Part shown: positions 6,901-14,284 of the stretch, in pieces
How positions within the stretch are numbered: the stretch's first letter is position 1
Layout: every line of letters starts with the position of its first letter
Assembly: GCA_902629495.1 (NCBI GenBank)
Contig: CACORA010000039.1
Location: 1-14,714, forward strand
From: Planctomycetaceae bacterium
GTDB lineage: Bacteria > Planctomycetota > Planctomycetia > Pirellulales > UBA1268
Length of the DNA: 14,714 nt
Direction: 5' to 3'
The notes under the pieces: model-generated
Database searches by the model: none
What the model was told of the DNA's origin: nothing
Seen by the model: the letters and a program-made list of their open reading frames with translations, nothing else
Position numbers and translations under genes: made by a program

Positions 6901-9731
6901 CAGGGATTCCTTATTCTCACACTTCACAACGACGAAAACGAAGCAGTCCTCAACCTCAGACTGCATCACTGTTGTCTCAGTTGGATATATTCTTTTTTTG
7001 TGTAGCAATATTGCTGGCTCTTTTTGTGTTGCCATTTGTGGTGGGCGGTCGTCATCCAGCGGGATACGCGGTCCTTTCTATTGCAGGAATCATGGCCTGT
7101 GTGGCGTGGATCATGCGAGTCATGCGTCAGGAACAGATCTCGTGGACCGTAGGCCCCGGAGAGTTTTTTTTAGCCCTCGGACTCATCGTTGGCAGTGTTC
7201 AACTTTGCACACTGTCAGAAGATCTGATGCGTGGTTTCTCGCAACATCTTTACGATATATTGCCTGCATATTCTGGTGGAACATGGTCTCTTGGGCTCTG
7301 GGGAACGCTTTCAGTTAATCCCAGTGAAACTTATGTCGGGCTCTCAATCCTGCTTGCTCAGGGTGTGCTAGCCATCATTGTGTATCAGTTTGCTCGGTCA
7401 ATACAGGCAATAGAACGGATACTTTACATCGTGGTGGCTGCAGCATTGATCCTTTCCCTGCATGGACTGATTCAGTTTGTCGGTCATATTGGAAATAATT
7501 TTGATATTGCCACAGTCTCCTTCCATCGGGAAGGGGGTATTGTCAAATCTATGTTTCGAAACCGAAATGATTTTGCAGGCTTTCTTGCCATTGCTATTGG
7601 TCCAGTCCTATGGTGTATCTGTCGATGTAAAAAAAAGGGTATACGAGGGCGTCGTACTCGATTATCTCCAAAACGAATTGGCTCCCAAGGAAAGCCAGTC
7701 AACCATCAAATCAATGGACTGCAGCTTGCACTTGGATTAGGCATCCTTAGTACGATCTGCTTGACGGTATTTCTATCACTTTCCCGTGGCGGCAGTATCG
7801 CTCTTGTGGTTGGATCAATCCTTGGGTGCGGCATGCTCATGAGAACTGGCCATGTACAACCAAAAATGGGTTTTAGCCTTCTTGCAGCACTTTCCACCAT
7901 TGTGATTGCGCTTCAGATTAGTGGGATGGCTCAGGTGAGTGCGCGAGCGGAAACACTTTTTGATTCACAACAGTTTGAAAAAACATTTGGCCGACAGGAG
8001 GTTTGGAGGGCAGCATGTCAGACGATCTCCGCGTTTCCTCTTCTCGGAACCGGTATTGGAACCCACGGTGATATTTCACCAATGACCATGCCTTCAACTG
8101 ACCTGACCCATTTCGTCCATGCGGAAAACAGTTATCTGAATCTTGCCGTAGAGACGGGCTTCATTGGTTTAGGTATCACTCTGATTGTGCTTTTTGTTGC
8201 ACTTGCCGCAGCCGCAACAGTTTATTGCAAGGGCTCGTCTCAGGAGCAAGTCATTGCTGCTGCAATTTTTACCGGATTGGTTGCCGGAATGGTGCATGCT
8301 ATCGGACACTTCAACTGGTATGTCCCTGCCATCACAACACTTATGGTGGTGTTGGGAACCTGCGGAATCAGAATAGCAGAGAAGTATGCTCTTTGGCTTC
8401 CGAGTTGGAATATTCCAGTACCGCGGGTACTGTCAGTGGTTGTTGTAGGTGTTGCAATGGTACTTCTCGGTCTCTTGGCATCAGAGCACATCTCGGCTGC
8501 ACTGGTTGAGCCACAGTGGGACGAAGCAGTAAAACAGTCACGCTTGCTTGCCAGTGAACAAAGAAAAGTTATTCGCTCTGAAGCAGCACTATCGCTCGAA
8601 ATTACGAAGTCGCATGACTCTGATCAGGCAGTGCAACAAGCGATAGAAGAAAAACTACATGCTTTAGTTGTACAGCGAAAGCATGTGTTATCTGGTCTGA
8701 ATAAACGAATTCTCCTTTTGGAAGACGTTGTGGCTGTACAGCCAAATCATGCGAATGCGTGGGCTGAACTTGCAACAGCACGTTGTGAACATTTTGGTCT
8801 CTCACGACAGCTTAAGGGTGAACAAGTGACACTTGTTGACCTGCGACAAGCAGCACTGTCAGGAGGATTTAAAAGTCGAGATACTTTCGAAGCATGGTTA
8901 TCTGCCAACACTGGTGATGATTTGAATGACTTACATCAGGCATACCAAGCAGCAAAACGGGCTGTTGTGGCATCGCCATTCCAAGGGGAAGCCTGGTGTG
9001 TTCTCGCAAACCTTGCATTTCTCGAAACATTTGAGCCACAGCTTCCGCAAAGGTGTCTTGCCCAAGCCTTAATTGTTCGTCCACATAGTGGGACAGTCCT
9101 GTTTGAGGCTGCTCGACAGGCTGAGCTTGATGGTGATGTAGAACAAGCGGTTGCATACCAGCGAGAGTGTTTTCATATCTCGTCTGAACATCGTACGATG
9201 ATTTTGAATCTTCTGCGAACGAAGATCTCTGCCCCTGAGGCAATGACCATGCTGACTCCAGATCTTGCTGGGTTGCGGGCGATTGATTCAGTCTGGTCGC
9301 TACAGTCAACGGCAGAAGATATGCGATCTGTTCGTGAACATCGGTTGAAAGAGGTATTAGCTGCTGCTGAGGCAGCGCGGACGCCCAAGCAGGCGTCGCA
9401 ACGATGCACACTGTACTGTGAGGCCAGCAACCTGTTTCGAACACTTGGAGAGATCAAGCAAGCCTCCTTGGCCATGGATGCAGCAATCAAAGCAAATCCC
9501 TCACACTATGGAGCCCGGCTTGCCTGTGTCGATCTCGCAATCTTACTTGATGACCCAGATACTGCGAAGCAGCACATCGATTGGCTGTTGCTTCGGCGGC
9601 CCGATGCATCAGCTGTCAAAAGCCGACTCAATCAACTGAGAAAGCTGCGAGTCCGACTTGCCTCGGAACCCACTCAGTCGGTATCTCCTCACAACGATCC
9701 GCATGCAGATTCTGGAGTTCGACAGCAATGA
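6897..9731 (+). CDS. Wzy-like O-antigen polymerase/ligase with a C-terminal TPR region
   Basis: A 944-residue protein in two halves. Residues 28 to about 510 hold many membrane helices and the signatures of the O-antigen ligase/Wzy superfamily: NDFAGFLA (224-231), LSLSRGGS with R297, PLLGTGIGTH, and HAENSYLNLAVETGF with H408, the position of the catalytic histidine in ligases of this group. A basic cytoplasmic loop (CRCKKKGIRGRR) lies near 242-254. From about 600 onward the protein is soluble and helical with TPR-like units (VVAVQPNHANAWAELA; IVRPHSGTVLFEAARQAELDG; KANPSHYGARLACVDLAILL). It probably polymerises lipid-linked repeat units or transfers them to an acceptor in the periplasm, with the TPRs as an assembly platform; this is inferred. 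It begins at the ATGA overlap with the kinase gene, with GAGGG 4 bases before the start, and ends in another ATGA overlap. Polymerase and ligase cannot be told apart from sequence alone. Confidence 0.88.
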   Translation: MTGIPYSHTSQRRKRSSPQPQTASLLSQLDIFFFCVAILLALFVLPFVVGGRHPAGYAVLSIAGIMACVAWIMRVMRQEQISWTVGPGEFFLALGLIVGSVQLCTLSEDLMRGFSQHLYDILPAYSGGTWSLGLWGTLSVNPSETYVGLSILLAQGVLAIIVYQFARSIQAIERILYIVVAAALILSLHGLIQFVGHIGNNFDIATVSFHREGGIVKSMFRNRNDFAGFLAIAIGPVLWCICRCKKKGIRGRRTRLSPKRIGSQGKPVNHQINGLQLALGLGILSTICLTVFLSLSRGGSIALVVGSILGCGMLMRTGHVQPKMGFSLLAALSTIVIALQISGMAQVSARAETLFDSQQFEKTFGRQEVWRAACQTISAFPLLGTGIGTHGDISPMTMPSTDLTHFVHAENSYLNLAVETGFIGLGITLIVLFVALAAAATVYCKGSSQEQVIAAAIFTGLVAGMVHAIGHFNWYVPAITTLMVVLGTCGIRIAEKYALWLPSWNIPVPRVLSVVVVGVAMVLLGLLASEHISAALVEPQWDEAVKQSRLLASEQRKVIRSEAALSLEITKSHDSDQAVQQAIEEKLHALVVQRKHVLSGLNKRILLLEDVVAVQPNHANAWAELATARCEHFGLSRQLKGEQVTLVDLRQAALSGGFKSRDTFEAWLSANTGDDLNDLHQAYQAAKRAVVASPFQGEAWCVLANLAFLETFEPQLPQRCLAQALIVRPHSGTVLFEAARQAELDGDVEQAVAYQRECFHISSEHRTMILNLLRTKISAPEAMTMLTPDLAGLRAIDSVWSLQSTAEDMRSVREHRLKEVLAAAEAARTPKQASQRCTLYCEASNLFRTLGEIKQASLAMDAAIKANPSHYGARLACVDLAILLDDPDTAKQHIDWLLLRRPDASAVKSRLNQLRKLRVRLASEPTQSVSPHNDPHADSGVRQQ

Positions 9732-11665
9732 AACCATCACATTCTTTTTCCAGTATGGTTCATCGCCTGGAAGCGTTGTCGAGACTTGAGCTTGTATGGG
9801 ATGCGATTAATGTCTTCACTCTTGCCGTTGCGATTTTTGTCTCCTACATCGTTCGATTTGAAGGCGTGTTGTCTTCTCAGGAGTGGGCCAGCATGAGTCG
9901 GGCACTCGGAATGATGGTGCCAATTCAGTTTGCAATGCTTTTTCTTGTTGCTGGTCGCCGAACAAGCATCCGTGGTGTGACACTACGCGATCTCTGGCAG
10001 CTTATTTTTGGCGTGAGTGCAGGCCTGCTTGTTGCTGCACCAATTGGAATGATTACCGAACTTGGCATTCCTCGGAGTATCTATCTCATCGACTGGTTTA
10101 TTGCCATCTCCCTGCTTGGTGGTCTTCGAGGAGTAGTCAGTGAACTTGGCAGCTTTCTTCGTCGTTGGTCAATCCAACAGGCGACACGTGTTTTATTGGT
10201 GGGAACATGTCCATCAAGTGAAGCCGTTGCACGTTCCATGCAGGCTGGTGCACAAGGGCGTCGTGTTATTGTGGGAATTGTTGCCAACGCAAAAGATGCC
10301 AATCTGATTGGTCGATCCATTGGTGGTGTTTCAGTCGTGGGGACAACGGCGAGTATTGAAAAATTAATTGCTCGTCATCGAATTGATGAAGTCCTCATGC
10401 TCTCGAATACTCTTATTGGTGGTGAGGTTCGAGAATTATGTGAGCGCTGTACAGCAGTCGATTGTCCGGCCTCCATTCTTCCTGCGTTTGAGACCATGTT
10501 GAATGGCCAGGTGAAAATGCAGCCACGTCCTGTTGATATTGCTGACTTGTTACGTCGGGAGTCTGTTCAGATTGACTTTGAGGGGATTAGTCGTTGGATC
10601 AGTAATGAGACGGTCTTAGTTACTGGGGCATGTGGAAGCATCGGTTCAGAACTGTGTAGACAACTTCTAAAACATGGGCCAGGACGGTTGATCCTGCTTG
10701 ATCGTCATGAAACCGGACTCTTCTGGCTTGAACGAGAACTCACTCGGCTGGGGTCAAATGGTGAGACAGACATCACGCCATGTGTGGCTGATATTACAGA
10801 TCGTCAACGGATTGATGCGGTCATGCAGGAGTATAGGCCGGCAGTAGCCTTTCATGCAGCGGCGTATAAACATGTGCCACTTATGGAACAGTATCCGGGG
10901 GAGGCTGTAAAAAATATAACCTTAGCTACGGCCGACCTCGCAGAGTCGGCTTCACGTGCTGGCGTGCGAGCATTTGTGCTTATTTCAACCGATAAAGCCG
11001 TTAATCCAACAAGTGTGATGGGGTGCTGTAAGCGTTTAGCAGAAATTGCTATCCAGCTTCTCAGTCAGGATTCAGACACTCGTTTTTCAACCGTACGATT
11101 TGGAAATGTCTTGGATTCAGCTGGAAGTGTCGTTCCTATTTTTCGTGAGCAGATTCTTCAAGGTGGCCCGGTCACTGTGACACATCCGGATATCGAGCGG
11201 TATTTTATGACCATTCCTGAGGCCGCGCAGCTTGTGATTCAGGCTGGCACGATGGGCCGGGGAGGTGAGGTCTTTGTCTTGGATATGGGTGAGCCAGTCC
11301 GCATTGCAGACTTGGCACGTGATATGATTCGTCTGTCTCACCTAGAGGAAGGTCGTGATATTGAAATTCGTTTTAGTGGCCTCCGACCTGGAGAAAAACT
11401 CTTTGAAGAACTTTTTAAGGGAGAAGAGGAACTGCAAAAGACGAGTCATGCCAAGATTCATTCTGCCAAGTTGACGTATATGCCAGGTCTTACTATCGAC
11501 ATACTCCTTGATCAGATGAAAGCCGCTGCTTTTCTACCATCAGATGACGTTCGGGATGTACTAAAGGGCCTTGTGCCAGAATATATGGGACACGAAAGAG
11601 TTGAGGCTCCACAGAACGCAATAGCCGGTAAAGTTACTGATGGGCTCAAGCGTCCCGCGGCCTAG
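9728..11665 (+). CDS. Membrane-anchored UDP-sugar 4,6-dehydratase, CapD/PglF type
   Basis: A 645-residue polysaccharide biosynthesis protein. Family members remove water from a UDP-N-acetylhexosamine to give the 4-keto-6-deoxy sugar, the first step to N-acetylfucosamine, QuiNAc or bacillosamine. Four hydrophobic helices occupy about residues 28-145. A first nucleotide-binding region follows (RVLLVGT), then the catalytic Rossmann domain with TGACGSIGSE (299-308), AAYKHVPLME, STDKAVNP with D422 and K423, MGCCK (M431, K435), RFGNVLDSAGSVVPIF and GLRPGEKLFEEL. Methionine stands where short-chain dehydrogenases have the catalytic tyrosine, as in the long PglF-type members. The ATG at 9728 is chosen because it overlaps the previous stop (ATGA) and has GGAG 9 bases upstream. 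A longer reading frame from 9581 would only run inside the Wzy-like gene. It is the last gene of the operon and converges on the DUF3467 gene after 22 bases, with no clear terminator. Confidence 0.93.
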   Translation: MKPSHSFSSMVHRLEALSRLELVWDAINVFTLAVAIFVSYIVRFEGVLSSQEWASMSRALGMMVPIQFAMLFLVAGRRTSIRGVTLRDLWQLIFGVSAGLLVAAPIGMITELGIPRSIYLIDWFIAISLLGGLRGVVSELGSFLRRWSIQQATRVLLVGTCPSSEAVARSMQAGAQGRRVIVGIVANAKDANLIGRSIGGVSVVGTTASIEKLIARHRIDEVLMLSNTLIGGEVRELCERCTAVDCPASILPAFETMLNGQVKMQPRPVDIADLLRRESVQIDFEGISRWISNETVLVTGACGSIGSELCRQLLKHGPGRLILLDRHETGLFWLERELTRLGSNGETDITPCVADITDRQRIDAVMQEYRPAVAFHAAAYKHVPLMEQYPGEAVKNITLATADLAESASRAGVRAFVLISTDKAVNPTSVMGCCKRLAEIAIQLLSQDSDTRFSTVRFGNVLDSAGSVVPIFREQILQGGPVTVTHPDIERYFMTIPEAAQLVIQAGTMGRGGEVFVLDMGEPVRIADLARDMIRLSHLEEGRDIEIRFSGLRPGEKLFEELFKGEEELQKTSHAKIHSAKLTYMPGLTIDILLDQMKAAAFLPSDDVRDVLKGLVPEYMGHERVEAPQNAIAGKVTDGLKRPAA

Positions 11666-11687
11666 AAATTTTATTGCCAAGGCAGCG

Positions 11688-12287
11688 TTACTCCATCCCA
11701 GTTGATCGTTTCAGTGAGGCAAGGAGTTCGGGTGCTCGTGAAGCGGCCATGTAGACACGGGCAGTGACGACAGACCGTGGGAAAAACTGTGCAATAAAAT
11801 CAAAGCAGAATTCACTAGCAGTATGTGTAATAGAGGCAGTGTTGGCATAAACACCTCCCAGCATGTCATCTGAAAGTTTGAGATGCTTATACATATCGGC
11901 AATAGCCGGTTCGTCTTTGCTAGCCGCGGACGCACCTGATAGTGGAGTAGTTGGTGGATCGCTTTGCGCGGCTTGTGGTTCGGGCTTGCGAGTTGGATGG
12001 TGAGGCGAGGTTCCAAAGGCCTCCGTATATTTTCCAATGGCTTCACTGAGAGCCGTAGCAAATTGTACTGCGACCGGACGAGGCAACACCACACGAGCTG
12101 CGACCCGGCTTGGACGCACCATGGACTGCAGAAAATCAATCGTGAATTCATGAGGACTTCCCAACACAATTGCCGCTGTGGCAAACACACCTTGGCCCAC
12201 GGAGTCAGTCACTCTAGCCGTGACCGATGAGTGTTGAATCTGCTGAAGAGGTTTTTTCTCTGGTTGCTCAGAAGGATCTGTGCTCAT
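11688..12287 (-). CDS. DUF3467 protein with two tandem copies of the domain
   Basis: A 199-residue cytoplasmic-looking protein of unknown function. DUF3467 proteins are usually about 100 residues with the pattern G-x-YAN, EF-x-x-DF and ARV. Here the pattern occurs twice: residues 27-82 (GVFATA, HEFTIDF, AARVVLP) and 138-193 (GVYANT, SEFCFDF, TARVYMA). A Pro/Ala/Ser-rich linker of about 45 residues (93-137) joins them. Copy B keeps the Tyr-Ala-Asn motif; copy A has Phe-Ala-Thr. The ATG at 12287 is preferred because GGAG lies 9 bases upstream; a GTG at 12335 would add 16 residues. No signal peptide or membrane segment is seen. It lies 79 bases after bioD on the same strand, so the two may be co-transcribed. 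It is convergent with the polysaccharide operon and probably unrelated to it. Confidence 0.82.
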   Translation of the reverse strand: MSTDPSEQPEKKPLQQIQHSSVTARVTDSVGQGVFATAAIVLGSPHEFTIDFLQSMVRPSRVAARVVLPRPVAVQFATALSEAIGKYTEAFGTSPHHPTRKPEPQAAQSDPPTTPLSGASAASKDEPAIADMYKHLKLSDDMLGGVYANTASITHTASEFCFDFIAQFFPRSVVTARVYMAASRAPELLASLKRSTGME

Positions 12288-12366
12288 TGTCTCTTGCTCC
12301 AGCGTAATAATAGTTCTTGTTTTGCGTGGTTGCACACGGCCATTGTTTCTTCGAATAGTTTACGCA

Positions 12367-13035
12367 TCATGTTGGTGTTGTGAGAATAGATGCACCATGT
12401 GTGAGTTCTTTCACTGGAATCCCTTCCAATCGTGCAACAAGTTCACGCATTCCATCGTGTACAAGGCCTGCCTTGGAGCATGGATCATCCAATGATCCAG
12501 AGAGAGCCTCAGTGTGCGATATGACCACCTCATGAATCGGTAGTCCTTCAGCTTGGGCTGCCCGTACGGTTGCAAGTGTTCTCCCAATCATGCCTAGTCG
12601 AGCATCATCCACAATGATCAGTGGAAAGCGGAGGTCACGGGCCACATCACTGTTGAGAGAGTGTCGCCCAAGTGGTGAAAAGAGACCGCCCGCACCCTCA
12701 ACAACAAGGAAGTCACTGCATGTCAGCCACGGGAGAATCCCATCCCTTAGGAGCGTTTCATCAACCTGTTTTCCGCTCATCAAGGCTGCCTGTACGGGAG
12801 CAATGGCTGCTTCGAATGACTGTGGGCAGACCGTATGAAGTGAAAGTGGTTTGCCAGCAGCTTCCCAGAGTTGCTCGATGTCACTCCTTCCATCAAAGAC
12901 AACTCCACTTGCAACAGGTTTATACACTCCAACGCGTTTTCCGGTCGAACACGTTGCTTTTGTGATGGCAACTGCCACTGCAGTTTTTCCAACACCGGTA
13001 TCCGTGCCAGTAATGAACAGCCCATTTGTGTGCAT
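12367..13035 (-). CDS. bioD: Dethiobiotin synthetase
   Basis: BioD makes dethiobiotin from 7,8-diaminopelargonate, CO2 and ATP, the next-to-last step of biotin synthesis, in the cytoplasm. The protein has 222 residues, a normal length. The P-loop GTDTGVGKT is at 10-18 (K17), the substrate lysine is K39 in KPVASG, the acidic site is D52 in RSDIEQL, and VEGAGGLFSPLG includes E113. The strand that usually ends in Asn (nucleotide base contact) reads VVISHT, so that asparagine is not obvious. The start ATG has GGAG 7 bases upstream. No other biotin gene is in the window. It lies between the uridylyltransferase gene (151-base gap upstream) and the DUF3467 gene (79-base gap downstream). Other ParA-like ATPases share the P-loop, but the full motif set supports BioD. 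Confidence 0.92.
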   Translation of the reverse strand: MHTNGLFITGTDTGVGKTAVAVAITKATCSTGKRVGVYKPVASGVVFDGRSDIEQLWEAAGKPLSLHTVCPQSFEAAIAPVQAALMSGKQVDETLLRDGILPWLTCSDFLVVEGAGGLFSPLGRHSLNSDVARDLRFPLIIVDDARLGMIGRTLATVRAAQAEGLPIHEVVISHTEALSGSLDDPCSKAGLVHDGMRELVARLEGIPVKELTHGASILTTPT

Positions 13036-13169
13036 GCGATTACTCCGTATTCAGTGCTGTTTTATACTACTTTTTTCTAACGAATGGGTTTTTACTCCGG
13101 CTATTCTATGTTGCAATGCCTTGATTCAATTTCAGTTGGCTCCACCGTTCGAATTTCATATGTAATGAG

Positions 13170-13196
13170 TTGGGCAAAAAACCGGACTAGTCTGGC
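13170..13196 (-). terminator. Possible weak terminator overlapping the uridylyltransferase stop codon
   Basis: Read on the minus strand, CCAGACTAGTCCGG is followed at once by TTTTTTG. The stem would be five pairs long with one A-C mismatch and a CTAG loop that contains the stop codon TAG. The T-run is good but the stem is poor, so termination may be partial, with read-through to bioD possible. Confidence 0.35.
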
Positions 13197-14167
13197 ACAT
13201 GCTTCAGTTGTTGGGCAGCATCTTCCGGAGAGAGTGTATTGATGTGGCAGCCAGTACCGAGTTCAAAGCCTGCAAGGGGAGCAATCCTTGGAAGTATTTC
13301 GAGGTGCCAGTGCCAGTGTGTTTTGATAACTGAATGATGGTTACCAAACGGAGCCTGGTGAAGCCACCAATTGTAGTCAACCTGAGGAAGGACAGATCTG
13401 ATTTTAGCAATGACGGTTCGAGTGAGAGTGGCAATCGCCTCCGCCTTCGATGAGGCAGTCAATGAAAAAAAAGGATCTGGTTCGCAAGGGAGAATCCATG
13501 TCTCAAATGGTTGTCGCGGAACTGGTGAAAGGATGGCGATGACATCATGCGCTCTGGCAATGACACAATCTTTTTTTTCAGCATGAGCGATCAGCTGATG
13601 AAAGGACTGAGGATTCTTCACGAGTGATGCCATTTTCAATTCAATCGCTGGTGGTATGAAATCAAGGCCAACAATCTGGCTATGGAGATGTTCAAGTGAG
13701 GCTCCAGCTGTTGGGCCAGAGTTTTTGAAGATGGTTGCCCATTGAATTCCATCAATCTCATGAAGCATGGCAAGCCGCTGTTGAATCAGTTTCCAGACGT
13801 CTCGCCAGATTACTTCGTCTCCTTCCAAAATGCATCGGAGATGATCCCGAGACTCGACAATGACATCATGGACGCCATGTGCGGGACGCGTAGCAAGCTC
13901 GCTTGATAACTGCTTCAATAATTCAATGGCAGGGTATCGATTTGGAATAATTCGAGCCTGCCATGGCAGGTTTTCCTCCTTCGGGATTCTCAAAATATGC
14001 GGAGGTGTGCGAGCCTCATTTCCCGCACAAAAATGGCAGGATTTGGAGCGTGTTGATGCTGGCATGTGATCTCTGGGGCGATCAGCACGTTTTGGTGCGA
14101 CCACAACAGTTCGTCCGGACAGCATGTCGCGTCGAATCGATGGTTCTCGGGAAGATTGATGGTTCAT
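13187..14167 (-). CDS. galT: Galactose-1-phosphate uridylyltransferase family protein
   Basis: A 326-residue enzyme of the GalT branch of the histidine-triad superfamily. GalT swaps UMP between UDP-glucose and galactose-1-phosphate, feeding UDP-galactose to polysaccharide synthesis or galactose into glycolysis. Visible features are RRDMLSGRTVVVAPKRADRP at the N-terminus, the zinc-binding pair C44 and C47 (CHFC), HDVIVES (100-106), the catalytic HLHSQ (H160, nucleophile H162, Q164), and the second half HWHWHLEILPR (284-294) with FELGTGCHIN near the end. The E. coli enzyme has His-Pro-His at the active site where this has His-Leu-His. The ATG at 14167 is kept because the conserved N-terminal motif begins before the next ATG (14125), but no Shine-Dalgarno sequence precedes it on this strand. 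It is divergent from ahpC with a 117-base gap. Another nucleotidyl-transferase specificity within the family cannot be excluded. Confidence 0.87.
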   Translation of the reverse strand: MNHQSSREPSIRRDMLSGRTVVVAPKRADRPRDHMPASTRSKSCHFCAGNEARTPPHILRIPKEENLPWQARIIPNRYPAIELLKQLSSELATRPAHGVHDVIVESRDHLRCILEGDEVIWRDVWKLIQQRLAMLHEIDGIQWATIFKNSGPTAGASLEHLHSQIVGLDFIPPAIELKMASLVKNPQSFHQLIAHAEKKDCVIARAHDVIAILSPVPRQPFETWILPCEPDPFFSLTASSKAEAIATLTRTVIAKIRSVLPQVDYNWWLHQAPFGNHHSVIKTHWHWHLEILPRIAPLAGFELGTGCHINTLSPEDAAQQLKHVPD

Positions 14168-14221
14168 ACAGGAGGTCTGAAGGAGAACAATGACAGTATC
14201 ACATAAATCCGTGGTGCCATA

Positions 14222-14250
14222 TTGAACCGTCGTTGAAGCACTCGTACACT
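14222..14250 (+). promoter_or_regulatory. Candidate sigma-70-type promoter for the AhpC gene
   Basis: TTGAAC (14222-14227) and TACACT (14245-14250) are separated by exactly 17 bases, each matching four of six consensus positions. Transcription would start near 14257, leaving a leader of about 28 bases that contains the ribosome binding site AGGAG (14273-14277). No OxyR or Fur site was recognised by eye. Confidence 0.4.
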
Positions 14251-14284
14251 TTGTTTCTGCTTTTTTCCCATTAGGAGAACATTC

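Noticed and set aside
8869..9444. A 191-codon minus-strand open frame.
   Set aside because: It lies antisense to the TPR half of the Wzy-like gene, has no recognisable domain or signal, and the plus-strand reading has clear repeats.
9581..9727. Upstream extension of the CapD/PglF-type gene to an ATG at 9581.
   Set aside because: The extra 49 residues have low-complexity, non-family composition and lie wholly inside the Wzy-like gene in another frame. The ATG at 9728 has a GGAG site and the same ATGA overlap as the preceding gene pair.
11666..11700. TGCC-AA-GGCA between the convergent genes, as a two-way terminator.
   Set aside because: The loop of two bases is too small, the stem is only four pairs, and no T-run follows on either strand.
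11711..12190. A 159-codon minus-strand frame overlapping the DUF3467 gene.
   Set aside because: It is a frame-shifted shadow; the DUF3467 frame contains two aligned copies of the conserved motifs.
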